Positions 26,400-36,224 of a stretch of 64,000 nucleotides of DNA are shown in pieces; the stretch's first letter is position 1, and every line of letters begins with the position of its first letter. The stretch comes from an uncultured Clostridia bacterium. Lineage in GTDB: Bacteria; Bacillota; Clostridia; TANB77; CAG-508. Location of the stretch: assembly GCA_944388805.1 (NCBI GenBank), contig CALXKE010000006.1, positions 1-64,000 on the forward strand, in the 5' to 3' direction. The notes under the pieces were generated by a model, which saw only the letters and a list, made by a program, of their open reading frames with translations, searched no databases and was not told the DNA's origin. The position numbers and the translations under genes were made by a program.

Positions 26400-27971
26400 T
26401 CACGATTCCAAATCTTCTTTAAATGGAAAATTATCTGGATTATATGTATATGTTCTTAAATCTACACCATATTCTTTTTCCAATTCTTCTCTTGTATATT
26501 TTTTCTCATAAATCATACTTGAATCATAATCACTTTCATTGACAATCACTTCTACAGCATGTAAATTATCAATCAAGCTTAATAATGTGACTGCATTTTT
26601 CTTAAATAATTCTTTTTTCTTTTCTAAAGGTAATTCTTTAAATGCTTCAAATTCTCTATTCTTTTCTTCTACTATGTAATTGGTATAATAATGAATTTCT
26701 AGATAATATTGTTCTGGATTTTCTTCTTCGCTTCTTGTAAAAATAGATTGTGCATAATTTCCTAAGCTGAGTTTTTGGACAAGATTTTTAACACTATTAA
26801 AATCACCTACATATTGTATTTTATATGGAATCATATCTTCATAATCATATGCAAAATAGTTTTCTTCTACTTTTGCAATATTACCTATAAAAAAAATTCC
26901 ACCAATTATGATAATGAGTGTTAGTGATATTATGGTAATTCGAATTGGTTTTGCTTTAAATTTAGGGAAGAATTTTATCATGTAAATTCTTCTTTCTGTA
27001 TCATTTTCTACTCCTGCTAAATTTAATACTTCCTGTTCATAACTTTTGTATAATCTATCTCTTAAGGCATTGATAATTGTCATCGCATATTCTTTGTTTT
27101 CTTCTGGTTTCAAATGTTTTAATACATTGGCATCTGCTTTTAATTCTATATCTTGTCTCATTCTTTTGAATAGAACATATAAAAAGGGATTAAACCAGTA
27201 AATGGTACTTAATAGGTTTAATACAAAATTGATGATTAAATCTTTTCCTTGATAATGAGATAATTCATGCATGAATATATATTGTATTTCCTTGTCTGTT
27301 TTTTCTTTCATGTTATCCTCATCCAAAAATATTTTAGTATCTATTATTCCATATATAGCAGGTGATAAAATTCCTTTTTGGTTAATTAATGCAATATCTT
27401 TTTTTATATTTAATTCTTTTTTCGTTTCTTCAAAAAATTCTAAAATCCTTTTATTTGTCAATAAATCACTTACTCTTAATCGATTTATTTTTCTTCTTTT
27501 CCACAAATAACTTACTATTAAAATTCCAATCATTCCTATCCAAAGACAAGGAATCACTATATCAAATATAATGTATTTGGCATAAGCTGTATAAAGATTT
27601 CCTCTTACTATTTTATATTCTTCAAATGTAGTATCTTGTCTTTGAATGTATGTATTATATTCTGCTTGTCTTTCATCTACCTCTTGTTTGAAAGAAATTT
27701 CTTGTATGGGATTTAATATTTTCATAAAGATATTATCACTTTCATATACTCCATTGATATTGAATGGCACTATTAAAGAAATCATGAAAATTCCCCACAT
27801 GGCTACTTTCCATTTTGGCGAAATCTTTTTATCAAATATTTCTTGAATTAAATATATGGTAAATCCTACAATCACTGCAAATATGGACATATATAAAATC
27901 ATATAAAATGCTTCTCCGATTTGGATTCTATCAATCACAATATTGACATATCTAAATAATGTTTCTATCAT
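26400..27971 (-). CDS. BlaR1/MecR1-like M56 family metallopeptidase
   Basis: 523 residues. Membrane helices near 24-43, 55-70, 133-157 and 246-266 surround an M56 zinc protease domain with H235-E-L-S-H239 and E276 as the third ligand (QDIELKADA). A further helix lies near 352-375. The external C-terminus is not a penicillin-binding sensor: there is no SxxK-SxN-KTG set. It resembles instead the DUF4825-like tail seen on clostridial M56 proteins (YVGDFNSVKNLVQKLSLG). Expected role: sense an envelope or drug signal and cleave the BlaI-type repressor encoded just upstream. Confidence 0.88.
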   Translation of the reverse strand: MIETLFRYVNIVIDRIQIGEAFYMILYMSIFAVIVGFTIYLIQEIFDKKISPKWKVAMWGIFMISLIVPFNINGVYESDNIFMKILNPIQEISFKQEVDERQAEYNTYIQRQDTTFEEYKIVRGNLYTAYAKYIIFDIVIPCLWIGMIGILIVSYLWKRRKINRLRVSDLLTNKRILEFFEETKKELNIKKDIALINQKGILSPAIYGIIDTKIFLDEDNMKEKTDKEIQYIFMHELSHYQGKDLIINFVLNLLSTIYWFNPFLYVLFKRMRQDIELKADANVLKHLKPEENKEYAMTIINALRDRLYKSYEQEVLNLAGVENDTERRIYMIKFFPKFKAKPIRITIISLTLIIIIGGIFFIGNIAKVEENYFAYDYEDMIPYKIQYVGDFNSVKNLVQKLSLGNYAQSIFTRSEEENPEQYYLEIHYYTNYIVEEKNREFEAFKELPLEKKKELFKKNAVTLLSLIDNLHAVEVIVNESDYDSSMIYEKKYTREELEKEYGVDLRTYTYNPDNFPFKEDLES

Positions 27972-28069
27972 ATTTCTTTATTCCCTTCAATATTTTAGAA
28001 TAATTGCAACATAATGAATGCTTGTTGTTATAGTAAAATCTTGGAATTTTCCTATAACCATACCAACGC

Positions 28070-28438
28070 TTACTCATCGATGATGTTTAATAATTTTTCT
28101 ATTTCTTCTTTCGTTATTTTTTTATCTTCCACAAAGTTTAATAACATATTATTGACATTTCCATCATATACTTTGTCTAGAAAAGTTTCATTTGCACTTT
28201 TTAAATATTTCTTTTCTGAAATTAATGGTTTATATTCATTTTCTTTTTTATTTTTCTCAACAGATTTCACGATGTTTTTATCAATCAATCTATATAATAA
28301 TGTTTTAATTGTACTTTTATTCTTTGGTTCCTCTTTGCTTAATTCTTCAACCAGTTCATTTAAGGTAAGACTTTTCTTTTCCCACAATACTTTCATAATT
28401 TCTAACTCTGCATCCGTAATTTTTTCTGTATTTTTCAT
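28070..28438 (-). CDS. BlaI/MecI-family transcriptional repressor
   Basis: 122 residues. Winged-helix N-terminus with ITDAELEIMKVLWEKKSLTLNELVEEL and KSTIKTLLYRLIDKNIV, typical of penicillinase repressors. The C-terminal helices mediate dimerisation. AAAGGAGG lies before the ATG at 28438; the longer frame to 28510 has no such signal and runs into the leader. Two TACA-N2-TGTA operators overlap its promoter, which supports autorepression. Followed by the M56 gene after about 100 bases. Confidence 0.92.
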   Translation of the reverse strand: MKNTEKITDAELEIMKVLWEKKSLTLNELVEELSKEEPKNKSTIKTLLYRLIDKNIVKSVEKNKKENEYKPLISEKKYLKSANETFLDKVYDGNVNNMLLNFVEDKKITKEEIEKLLNIIDE

Positions 28439-28550
28439 TGTTTCCTCCTTTAAGATTTTATCAAATTTTTTATATTCACTACTGTACTCTTTATGATAAA
28501 GCCTTTTCATTAAAAGAAAAAGCCATATTTATCATTTAAGCAAAAAAGAT

Positions 28551-28598
28551 TACAAATGTAAACACTTACAGTTTACATCTGTAATCTTTTTTTGTCAA
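28551..28598 (-). promoter_or_regulatory. Promoter with twin BlaI-type operators
   Basis: On the minus strand TTGACA (28593-28598), 17-base spacer, TAAACT (28570-28575). Operator 1, TACATCTGTA (28574-28583), covers the spacer and -10. Operator 2, TACAAATGTA (28551-28560), covers the start of the transcript. Centre-to-centre distance is 23 bases. TACA-N2-TGTA is the known BlaI/MecI half-site arrangement. The two operators together also form a large inverted repeat. Confidence 0.75.
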
Positions 28599-28668
28599 TA
28601 TTTTTTTCGTATTCACTATCCGATTTTCTCATTTTTATTTATTTTTCAACATATTTTTATATTTTTTA

Positions 28669-28697
28669 TTTACATTCGATTTTTTTAATGATATACT
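28669..28697 (+). promoter_or_regulatory. Promoter of the acidic tail-anchored protein gene
   Basis: TTTACA (28669-28674) and TATACT (28692-28697) are separated by 17 bases. A perfect palindrome TGATAATTTATTATCA at 28719-28734 lies between this promoter and the ribosome-binding site and may be an operator. Confidence 0.5.
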
Positions 28698-28749
28698 GTA
28701 CTCAATAGACAAAAGATTTGATAATTTATTATCAGAATGAGAGGTGCTT

Positions 28750-29142
28750 ATGATAATCCATAAGGAAGATGTTTTACTGGATACTGCAATTACAACAGAA
28801 GATTTTGTCCTAGAAAATATCGAAGATATAGAAAGTAAAACTTCAGATGAAAATAGTATTAATGAAGAAAATAATACATTTAATGATATAAATGCTACTT
28901 GTGAAGAGAATCAAGAAACTTCTGAAAATTCTTCACAATTTTTAGAAGAACCAATTATCAACAACGAAGATGAAGAAGTTTCTGAAAAAAAAGAAACAGT
29001 TGAAACCAACTGTTTAGCTTTGACTGTTCGTAAAAATTATAATATATCTATTTTTAAAAATACTGTTTTTACGACTTTTCGTATTACCTGTAAAATAACT
29101 ATTTTTACTATTGTTTTAAATTTTTTAAGTTTATTTTTATAA
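28750..29142 (+). CDS. Acidic protein with C-terminal membrane segment, unknown function
   Basis: 130 residues. Residues 1-85 are extremely rich in Glu, Asp, Asn and Ser and look disordered. The C-terminal 35 residues (about 96-128) are hydrophobic and end at the stop, as in a tail-anchored protein. AGAGG lies before the ATG at 28750. It has its own promoter, a possible palindromic operator and a strong terminator, and is transcribed opposite to its neighbours. Not recognised. Confidence 0.6.
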   Translation: MIIHKEDVLLDTAITTEDFVLENIEDIESKTSDENSINEENNTFNDINATCEENQETSENSSQFLEEPIINNEDEEVSEKKETVETNCLALTVRKNYNISIFKNTVFTTFRITCKITIFTIVLNFLSLFL

Positions 29143-29175
29143 ATCTCTTACCTTTAATTCCAAAGGTAAGAGATT
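29142..29175. terminator. Bidirectional terminator
   Basis: AATCTCTTACCTTT and AAAGGTAAGAGATT form a 14-base stem with a six-base loop between two convergent genes; it overlaps the end of the HExxH protein gene. Confidence 0.85.
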
Positions 29176-30197
29176 GTTTTCTTTAAAAATTTTTTTAATT
29201 TATTATTATATACAAGCAATGCCTTTTTTTGCTTTTGCTTATTAATTTTAATAAGTTGTTTATCCAATTTTTGTATAATCATTTCTTTATTTCTTTCATA
29301 GAAATTCGTTTCTGCAAATTCTTCTTTTTCTTCCATTCCTAAATATACTTTATTGTTTGACAATTTTTCTATATAAGAATCTACTTCTTTTTCTGTCGTA
29401 AGTCTTGGTATTACTTGTTCATAATATTTGTTTAACATGAATTCTTGAGTTTCAATATATATGTTATATATCTTTTTCTCAAGTTCTTTTTTGGATTGTT
29501 CATTGTTTTCTACTGATAATTTGTTTCTTATTTCTAATATCTTATCAAAGTTTTTTATAATTTGATTTGTTTTCTCTTCAAATGTATTATAAAATATATC
29601 CTCAAAATTTTCATTTACATTAATAGCAGCTTGTACAATGACATCTTCACCTATATAATATATAATTTGTTCCATTAGATTTGTTAATAAAGGAAAATAA
29701 TTTGGACTAATCGTTTGTAATTTTATGCCATAAATATTAACCTTTGCTTTCTCGTTTCCCATGATTTTAGCAGCCATGTATTGCACAATTGCTTCATTTA
29801 TTCCAAGACCGTTTATTGCAAAATCTCCAAAATTGCATAATCCTACTTTTTTTATTTTTCCATTATTTTTTCTTACAACTTGTAAACAATGTATCACTTC
29901 ATGGTAGAATTGCTCATCTAATTCTAATATATTCATGCTTTCATCAATATATATACTATTATCTTCATATATATAATTTACTTTAGCTATATTTGAAGGA
30001 ATTTTAGCATAATACATTTTACAATTTAACATTTTAGCCAGTATTTCATTATATTGCATTTGTAAAGTTAAAAATGTAGTTGTTATTTTATTTGCAACAG
30101 AATGTGCAATATAATTAACCATTTCTGGCTTTAATTCTTCTAATTTTACAATTCCCAACTTCGTTAGTTCCTTTTGTATTTTCACATTTTCCTCCAT
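29154..30197 (-). CDS. Putative zinc-metallopeptidase-like protein (HExxH)
   Basis: 347 residues, no signal peptide seen. H99-E-V-I-H103 (FYHEVIHCLQ) with a downstream glutamate in GLGINEAIVQY (E135) gives the HExxH...E layout of gluzincin-type zinc peptidases. The C-terminal 150 residues are helical and basic. I do not recognise the family. It is the last gene of the sortase operon. An alternative start is GTG at 30185, five bases after GGAGG; the upstream ATG at 30197 has no Shine-Dalgarno of its own. Confidence 0.65.
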   Translation of the reverse strand: MEENVKIQKELTKLGIVKLEELKPEMVNYIAHSVANKITTTFLTLQMQYNEILAKMLNCKMYYAKIPSNIAKVNYIYEDNSIYIDESMNILELDEQFYHEVIHCLQVVRKNNGKIKKVGLCNFGDFAINGLGINEAIVQYMAAKIMGNEKAKVNIYGIKLQTISPNYFPLLTNLMEQIIYYIGEDVIVQAAINVNENFEDIFYNTFEEKTNQIIKNFDKILEIRNKLSVENNEQSKKELEKKIYNIYIETQEFMLNKYYEQVIPRLTTEKEVDSYIEKLSNNKVYLGMEEKEEFAETNFYERNKEMIIQKLDKQLIKINKQKQKKALLVYNNKLKKFLKKTISYLWN

Positions 30198-30238
30198 ATT
30201 ATATAATATCTAATGATAGTATATTACAATCTGGCTTT

Positions 30239-30808
30239 TTAATCAACACTTGGTGTTATAATTATTTCATTATTCATTAAAATAATATTTATAATATTTT
30301 TACCTTCGTCAGGCTTTAATTTTGTTATGTTTTTCTCGTAATATTCTTTTATATCTTCATCTAAATTTACATCTATCAATTTTCTATTTACATCATCTGG
30401 ACTTTCTACTACCTTTGCCTCTTCTATCTTTTTGCTTTCTATATCTGTACTAACTTCTAACATTTTATTGTCTTTAATTTTATATAGTAAAATTACTTTT
30501 CCTTTTTCCAAAGATTCTAATTTATATTGTATTTTAATAATTTGCATTTCTTCAATATCTATATTTTCCATTACTTCATCATTTAAATTTCTTGCACTGA
30601 AAACATCTGATGTTAAATCTTTATATCTTTTAACATTTAATTCAGAATTAACTGATAACTCTGTAACATGATTAAATGTTATAAAAAAATATAGTCCGAC
30701 TGAAATTGCACTCATAATAAGTATTGATATTATAAATTTTTTTGAAATATTAATTTTAGAAGGTTTATTTTTATTCTTTGTTGTTTTTTCTTTATATCTT
30801 TTTGCCAA
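30239..30808 (-). CDS. Membrane-anchored protein of unknown function
   Basis: 189 residues. A basic N-terminus is followed by one membrane segment (about 26-44) and an external domain of about 140 residues, rich in charged residues, that I cannot assign. The start is TTG with AGGAGG seven bases upstream. It lies between the giant surface protein and the HExxH protein, with about 40 and 70 bases on either side, and is probably part of the same operon. A hairpin at 30829-30860 (AAAAGGTAGAAA...TTTCTACCTTTT) between it and the giant gene could limit read-through. Confidence 0.65.
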   Translation of the reverse strand: MAKRYKEKTTKNKNKPSKINISKKFIISILIMSAISVGLYFFITFNHVTELSVNSELNVKRYKDLTSDVFSARNLNDEVMENIDIEEMQIIKIQYKLESLEKGKVILLYKIKDNKMLEVSTDIESKKIEEAKVVESPDDVNRKLIDVNLDEDIKEYYEKNITKLKPDEGKNIINIILMNNEIIITPSVD

Positions 30809-30879
30809 AACTTTTCCTCCTTAGATATAAAAGGTAGAAAGTAAATTTCTACCTTTTATACTTTTCTTTAATATATACA

Positions 30880-33800
30880 TTATTCTTGAGCTGTTATGGT
30901 TACTACTCTTGTTTCTGTATCTGATTCATTTCCTGATGGATCCACATATTTATAAGAAATTTTATATGTTCCCTCTCTAGAAGTATCCACTTCATCTAAT
31001 CTTGATTCTGTTGGTGTTGTTGCACCTGGTGCATAGTAATTAATTACTACTGATAATCTTGAATAATCTACTTCTACATTATCTGTTACTGTTGCACCTA
31101 ATTCTTTCTCATCATATGCTTCACCAAGAGTAAGATTGATTATTCTATCTCCATTAAGTGTAACAATTGGTCTTGTAGTGTCTACAACAGTAACTTCTCT
31201 TACTACTACTTTTTTATTTCCTGCTTTATCAATATATTCAAATCCTATTTTATACACTCCTGGTTCTTTAATATCTTCTTGTTCTAAATGTGATTTTATT
31301 AATTCACCATTAACATAATAATTTATATTTGTATATTTGATTTCTTTAGTTTCATCTACATTGTCTGTTACTACAGCACCTTCATCTACATAGTTTGTTC
31401 CAGCTTCTATTGTTATTTTTTCATCTCCATTTAGAGTGATTGTTGGTAATGTAGTATCCTGTACATATACAAATCTAGTAGCTTGTTTTTTATTTCCTGC
31501 TTTATCTGTATATACATATCCTATTTTATATAATCCTGGTTCTTTCATGTTGACTTCGCTTAAATGTGATTTTGTTACAGTATTAGAATTAGGATCTGCA
31601 TAATAATTTATAATTGTTGGCTCATATTTGTCAGAAATGAATCCATCAATATTATCATTTACTGTTGCATATTGTTCTACATATTGATCTATTCCTGCTT
31701 GTAATGTAATGGTTTGATCTCCATTTAATTCAACTGTAGGCAATGTTATATCAAAAAATACTCTATGACCATTTGTTGGTTTTGTTTCATCTGCAATTTC
31801 ATATCCATATATATCTTTTATATTAGATACTGTTAAGGTTATTTCTCCATCAACAAATTCTGTATTTGCTGGGATTTCATAAATTACTGAATAATCATAT
31901 CTGTTATTTTCACCTTTTGGTCCTGTTACATTTACTAAACTATTATCCATGATATATTCTTTACCATTATTAATTAATGTAAATGTTGGATTTTGAACTA
32001 GCTTATCATCAAATGCTATATACATATAAATTTTATCACCTGGTTTTACAGAATATTTTCCATCTGGTACTTCATTTGATTCACCATATTTTAAGATATT
32101 TGTTGCAAGTCTTGTTGCAGGTGTTGAGCTATAGTAAAATTCATATGTTGCTTTATTTCCTGCTTTGTCAATTGCTTCTACTACATTTTTTCCATCTTTT
32201 AGATATGTTTTAATTGTTTCATAATTAGCATCTCCATTTGTAATCACTTCTGTTTCATCATTTAATAAATAAGATGCTACACCATAATTATCTGTAACTG
32301 TAAATCCTACTCTACTATAGTATTCATTTCCATTTTCGTCTTTATTTCCAATTGAATCTGTTGTAGTTGTTATTATTGGTGCTGTTTTGTCAAATGTAAC
32401 TGAAGTATTGTTTGTCGTTGTTGTTAATGTTTCTCCTACATTTCCTGCTTTGTCTGCATATCCTAAAACTTCAAATGTGATAATTCCTTCTTCCATTTCT
32501 TCTGTCATTACTAATTTTCCAGCATATAATGTTCCTGCTGCATTTTCTTCATTTATAAATGTATCTACTGTTTGACCATTTATTTTTATGATTGGGTATT
32601 GTGACATTTCTGATGATGCTTCATCTATTCTTACTTTTACCCATACTTCATCTCCAACTTTTGCATATTGATTATTAAGTTGTGATGTACTTGTGATTTC
32701 TACAAATGTTGCTTTTGGTGCTGTTTTGTCAAATGTAACTGAAGTATTGTTTGTTGTTGTTGTTAATGTTTCTCCTACATTTCCTGCTTTGTCTGCATAT
32801 CCTGAAACTTCAAATGTTACAACTCCTTCTGTCATCTCTTCTGTCATTACTAATTTCCCAGCATAAATTGTTCCTGCTTCATTTTCTTCATTTATAAATG
32901 TTTCTACTGTTTGACCATTTATTTTTATTACTGGGTATTGTGACATTTCTGTTGATGCTTCATTGATTGCAACTTTTACCCATACTTCATCTCCAACTTT
33001 TGCATATTGATTATTAAGTTGTGATGTACTTGTGATTTCTACAAATGTTGCTTCTGGCACTGTTTTATCAAATGTAACTGAAGTGTTGTTTGTCGTTGTT
33101 GTTAATGTTTCTCCCACATTTCCTGCTTTGTCTGCATATCCTGAAACTTCAAATGTTACAATTCCTTCTGTCATGTCTTCTGTCATTACTAATTTTCCAG
33201 CATATAATGTTCCTGCTTCATTTTCTTCATTTATAAATGTATCTACTGTTTGACCATTTATTTTTATGATTGGGTATTGTGACATTTCTGTTGACGCTTC
33301 ATTAATTGCTACTTTTACCCATACCTCATCTCCAACTTTTGCATATTGATTATTAATTTGTGATGTACTTGTAATTTCTACAAATGCTGCTTTTGGTGCT
33401 GTATTATCATATGTTACTTGACCATATTCACTTGTGAAAGTAACATCTTCATTATTTAATACTGCTTCATTTCCTGCTTTATCAAAAGCATTTGTAACAG
33501 TAAATGGTATTTGTGTTCCATCTGCTAAATTTAAAATATTATTATTTATTACGATATCTGCTACATATCTACGTTTTCCATCAACAGTATCTTTGTATTC
33601 AAATTCTGCTGTTTGCACATTTGAATCTGTTCCAATTGTTAAGATTGGATTTTTTGATGTGTCTAAATCTTCATTAAAGTTAGCTTCTACTCTTAACATT
33701 TCTCCATTTCTAATCCATTGACGACGATTTGCATCACTTACATTTAATATATATAATGGGTGTGCTACATCTTTTGTTCCTGAATATGGTGCTGTTATAT

Positions 33801-36201
33801 CATAAATAACTTTGTCATATCTTGTATCTGTTATATTAGTATTGTCTAATTTTTCTCCTACATTTCCTGCTTTATCAGCATATCCATATACTTCAATCTG
33901 CATTTCACCTTCTGGCATATCAGCTGTCATAGGAATATCTGCCATATAATAATATAAATTACTTTCTGGATTTGAACTTAATGGACGATATGTTGCTGTA
34001 TATTCTTTTCCAGCAAATTTTACGGTTGGTTCTGTTCCTAATTCCTCATCAAATGAAATTAATACACGAACACTATCTCCTTCTTTAGCATAATGTTGGT
34101 CTCTTGTATCTCCTTCATCTTTATTACGTGCGATTCCCAAATTTGTAGGTACAGGAGCTGTTCTATCATAAATGATTCCTGTTACATTTTCTGATTTTTC
34201 AGTTATATTTTCTCCTGGATTTCCTACTATATCTGCATATCCGCTTATTACAAATGGAAGTCTTCCTTCTGGTATTGTTGCTTCGTCTTCTGGTATTGTG
34301 ATGTCTGCTTGATATATTGTTCCACCTTTACCATCTGAAACTGGTTTCATTGTTACTTTTTGGTCTCCTATTGTTAATGTTGGTAATGTTCCTAATTCTT
34401 CATCAAATGTTACCATTACTCTTACTGTTTGACCATTTCTTATTGTTTCTGTTTCTCCATTTTCTTTATCCCATAATTGAACCTTAATAGCTTTTGGTCC
34501 TGTTTTGTCATAAACAACTCTTGGATAAGCTTCATAGTTAATATCTTTATTTGCTAAAGTTGTTCCTACATTTCCTGCTGCATCTGCATATCCATAAACT
34601 TCAAATTGAATTTCACCTTCTGGTAAATTCATATCTTCTGTTATTTTAAAGTTAGCTAAATATGTGTTAGGATTGCTTGCTGAAGTTAAATCACTATATG
34701 GACATTCTACTTCTTTGATAACTTCACCATTTTCTCCTAAAATTCTTACTTTTGGCTCTGTTGCTAATTTTTCATTAAATGTTACATATACTCTAACAGT
34801 GTCGCCTGTTCCTGCTACAGTTACATCTCCATTATTATAATGTGAAACATTTAAAATTCCTAAAAGAGTTTTTTCTGGTGCTGTTGTATCATATACAACT
34901 TCTGGATATCTAGTATCTGTTGTATCATTATCTGTTAAGTCTCTTCCTACATTTCCTGCTGCATCTGCATATCCATAAATTTTATATTGTATTTTACCTT
35001 GTGGTAATTTTAAATCTTCTGTTGTATCAAATTCTACAAAATAGAATTGTGCTCCTTCACTATATGCTAAATCCATAGTTGTTACTGTTCCATCTTCTCC
35101 GTAGATATCAACTTTTGGATTTACTGCTAACATTTCTGGAAATGCCACAAATAATCTAATATGTTCATTGGCTGTTGCTACTGATACATCTTCATGATCT
35201 ATATTTTCATTAGTCCAATTAAATATTCCCATTGCTTTATATTCTGGTGCTGTTTTGTCATAAATAACTTTAGGGAATCTTACCCAATTTATATCTGCAT
35301 TTGTTAATGTTGCTCCAACATTACCTGCTGCATCTGCATATCCAGAGATTTCAAATTGGATTTCTCCTTCTGGTAAGTTCATGTCTTCTGTTATTTTGAA
35401 ATCTGCCATATAAACAAAGTTTGTATCACTTGAACTTTGTGGTCTAAATGTGCAATCTAATTCTAAATCTGTTCCTAATATTTTAACTTTTGGCTCTGTT
35501 GCTAATTTTTCATCAAAATCAATTCTTAATCTAATAGCTTCATTTGTTGTTGCAACAGTTACATCTTCTCCACTATTATAATGTGTATCGTTCCAAATTC
35601 CTAAAGTTTTATACACTGGAGCTACTGTATCTTCTGATGTTGTATCTCCTGGTAAATTAGCTGTTAATTGTGATAAACCAAAATTAAATTCTTCTGGTGT
35701 AAATCCTACAATTGTAGTTTCTTCGTTAGTTGTTACTGGTACATTTTGTGTAATTGTTTCTTCAACTGTTTCTGTTGTTTCTATAGCTTGAACTTGTGTA
35801 GTTGTAGCTGGAGTTTGAGTAGCTGGTACATTTGTATTTGTTGTTGCTACAGTTGCTGTTTCTTCTACATCAGTTGTTTCTTCTGTTGTAGTTGTTTGTT
35901 CTGGCTCTGTTGTTTCTTCTGAAGAATTGTCTGCTACTTCTTCTGTTGCAGGGCTTTCTTCTGTTGTAGCTGGTTCACTACTTGGTTGTTGCTCATTATC
36001 TTGAGCGTTTTCTGTTTCTCCAACTTGTTCTTGGCTAGCATTTAAATTTTGTGTTGCTGAATTTAGTTCAGAAACAGCTTCTGTTTCTGAGTTACCTCTT
36101 AAGTACATATATGTACCTACAGAAGCAATTACGAAAAGTGCAATAGCGATTACTGCAATTATAATATTGCGTTTTGTTCTGTAATCCATTTTTCCTCTCA
36201 T
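30880..36201 (-). CDS. Giant surface protein with bacterial Ig-like repeats (1773 residues)
   Basis: The N-terminus has a membrane or signal segment (about 12-33). A Thr/Glu/Val-rich stalk of about 120 residues (TETT, EETT and similar) follows. Then come about ten Ig-like repeats of 100-125 residues, each ending in a YADxAGNVG motif and beginning after DxTAP. Three adjacent ones are nearly identical (period 113 residues). The last 350 residues contain three DUF5011/HYR-like repeats (LNGD...VTDNVD...DKAGNK). No LPxTG signal is found at the C-terminus, so it may be held by the N-terminal segment. Likely a stalk or adhesin. It follows a sortase gene 23 bases upstream. Confidence 0.88.
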   Translation of the reverse strand: MRGKMDYRTKRNIIIAVIAIALFVIASVGTYMYLRGNSETEAVSELNSATQNLNASQEQVGETENAQDNEQQPSSEPATTEESPATEEVADNSSEETTEPEQTTTTEETTDVEETATVATTNTNVPATQTPATTTQVQAIETTETVEETITQNVPVTTNEETTIVGFTPEEFNFGLSQLTANLPGDTTSEDTVAPVYKTLGIWNDTHYNSGEDVTVATTNEAIRLRIDFDEKLATEPKVKILGTDLELDCTFRPQSSSDTNFVYMADFKITEDMNLPEGEIQFEISGYADAAGNVGATLTNADINWVRFPKVIYDKTAPEYKAMGIFNWTNENIDHEDVSVATANEHIRLFVAFPEMLAVNPKVDIYGEDGTVTTMDLAYSEGAQFYFVEFDTTEDLKLPQGKIQYKIYGYADAAGNVGRDLTDNDTTDTRYPEVVYDTTAPEKTLLGILNVSHYNNGDVTVAGTGDTVRVYVTFNEKLATEPKVRILGENGEVIKEVECPYSDLTSASNPNTYLANFKITEDMNLPEGEIQFEVYGYADAAGNVGTTLANKDINYEAYPRVVYDKTGPKAIKVQLWDKENGETETIRNGQTVRVMVTFDEELGTLPTLTIGDQKVTMKPVSDGKGGTIYQADITIPEDEATIPEGRLPFVISGYADIVGNPGENITEKSENVTGIIYDRTAPVPTNLGIARNKDEGDTRDQHYAKEGDSVRVLISFDEELGTEPTVKFAGKEYTATYRPLSSNPESNLYYYMADIPMTADMPEGEMQIEVYGYADKAGNVGEKLDNTNITDTRYDKVIYDITAPYSGTKDVAHPLYILNVSDANRRQWIRNGEMLRVEANFNEDLDTSKNPILTIGTDSNVQTAEFEYKDTVDGKRRYVADIVINNNILNLADGTQIPFTVTNAFDKAGNEAVLNNEDVTFTSEYGQVTYDNTAPKAAFVEITSTSQINNQYAKVGDEVWVKVAINEASTEMSQYPIIKINGQTVDTFINEENEAGTLYAGKLVMTEDMTEGIVTFEVSGYADKAGNVGETLTTTTNNTSVTFDKTVPEATFVEITSTSQLNNQYAKVGDEVWVKVAINEASTEMSQYPVIKINGQTVETFINEENEAGTIYAGKLVMTEEMTEGVVTFEVSGYADKAGNVGETLTTTTNNTSVTFDKTAPKATFVEITSTSQLNNQYAKVGDEVWVKVRIDEASSEMSQYPIIKINGQTVDTFINEENAAGTLYAGKLVMTEEMEEGIITFEVLGYADKAGNVGETLTTTTNNTSVTFDKTAPIITTTTDSIGNKDENGNEYYSRVGFTVTDNYGVASYLLNDETEVITNGDANYETIKTYLKDGKNVVEAIDKAGNKATYEFYYSSTPATRLATNILKYGESNEVPDGKYSVKPGDKIYMYIAFDDKLVQNPTFTLINNGKEYIMDNSLVNVTGPKGENNRYDYSVIYEIPANTEFVDGEITLTVSNIKDIYGYEIADETKPTNGHRVFFDITLPTVELNGDQTITLQAGIDQYVEQYATVNDNIDGFISDKYEPTIINYYADPNSNTVTKSHLSEVNMKEPGLYKIGYVYTDKAGNKKQATRFVYVQDTTLPTITLNGDEKITIEAGTNYVDEGAVVTDNVDETKEIKYTNINYYVNGELIKSHLEQEDIKEPGVYKIGFEYIDKAGNKKVVVREVTVVDTTRPIVTLNGDRIINLTLGEAYDEKELGATVTDNVEVDYSRLSVVINYYAPGATTPTESRLDEVDTSREGTYKISYKYVDPSGNESDTETRVVTITAQE
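32391..33407 (-). repeat. Three tandem 339-base repeats inside the Ig-like protein gene
   Basis: The segment starting CAAATGTAACTGAAGT recurs at 32391, 32730 and 33069, each 339 bases (113 codons) apart, with high nucleotide identity. Neighbouring repeats of the same fold are much more diverged, so this is a recent expansion and a likely site of copy-number change. Confidence 0.85.
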
Positions 36202-36224
36202 AAATTTTTCCCCCTATAATTTTT

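Noticed and set aside
28439..28510. N-terminal extension of the BlaI-like repressor
   Set aside because: The extension is in the leader region; a perfect AAAGGAGG precedes the ATG at 28438.
32391..33407. CRISPR array
   Set aside because: The 339-base repeats are in frame inside the Ig-like protein gene; no short repeats with unique spacers exist anywhere in the window.
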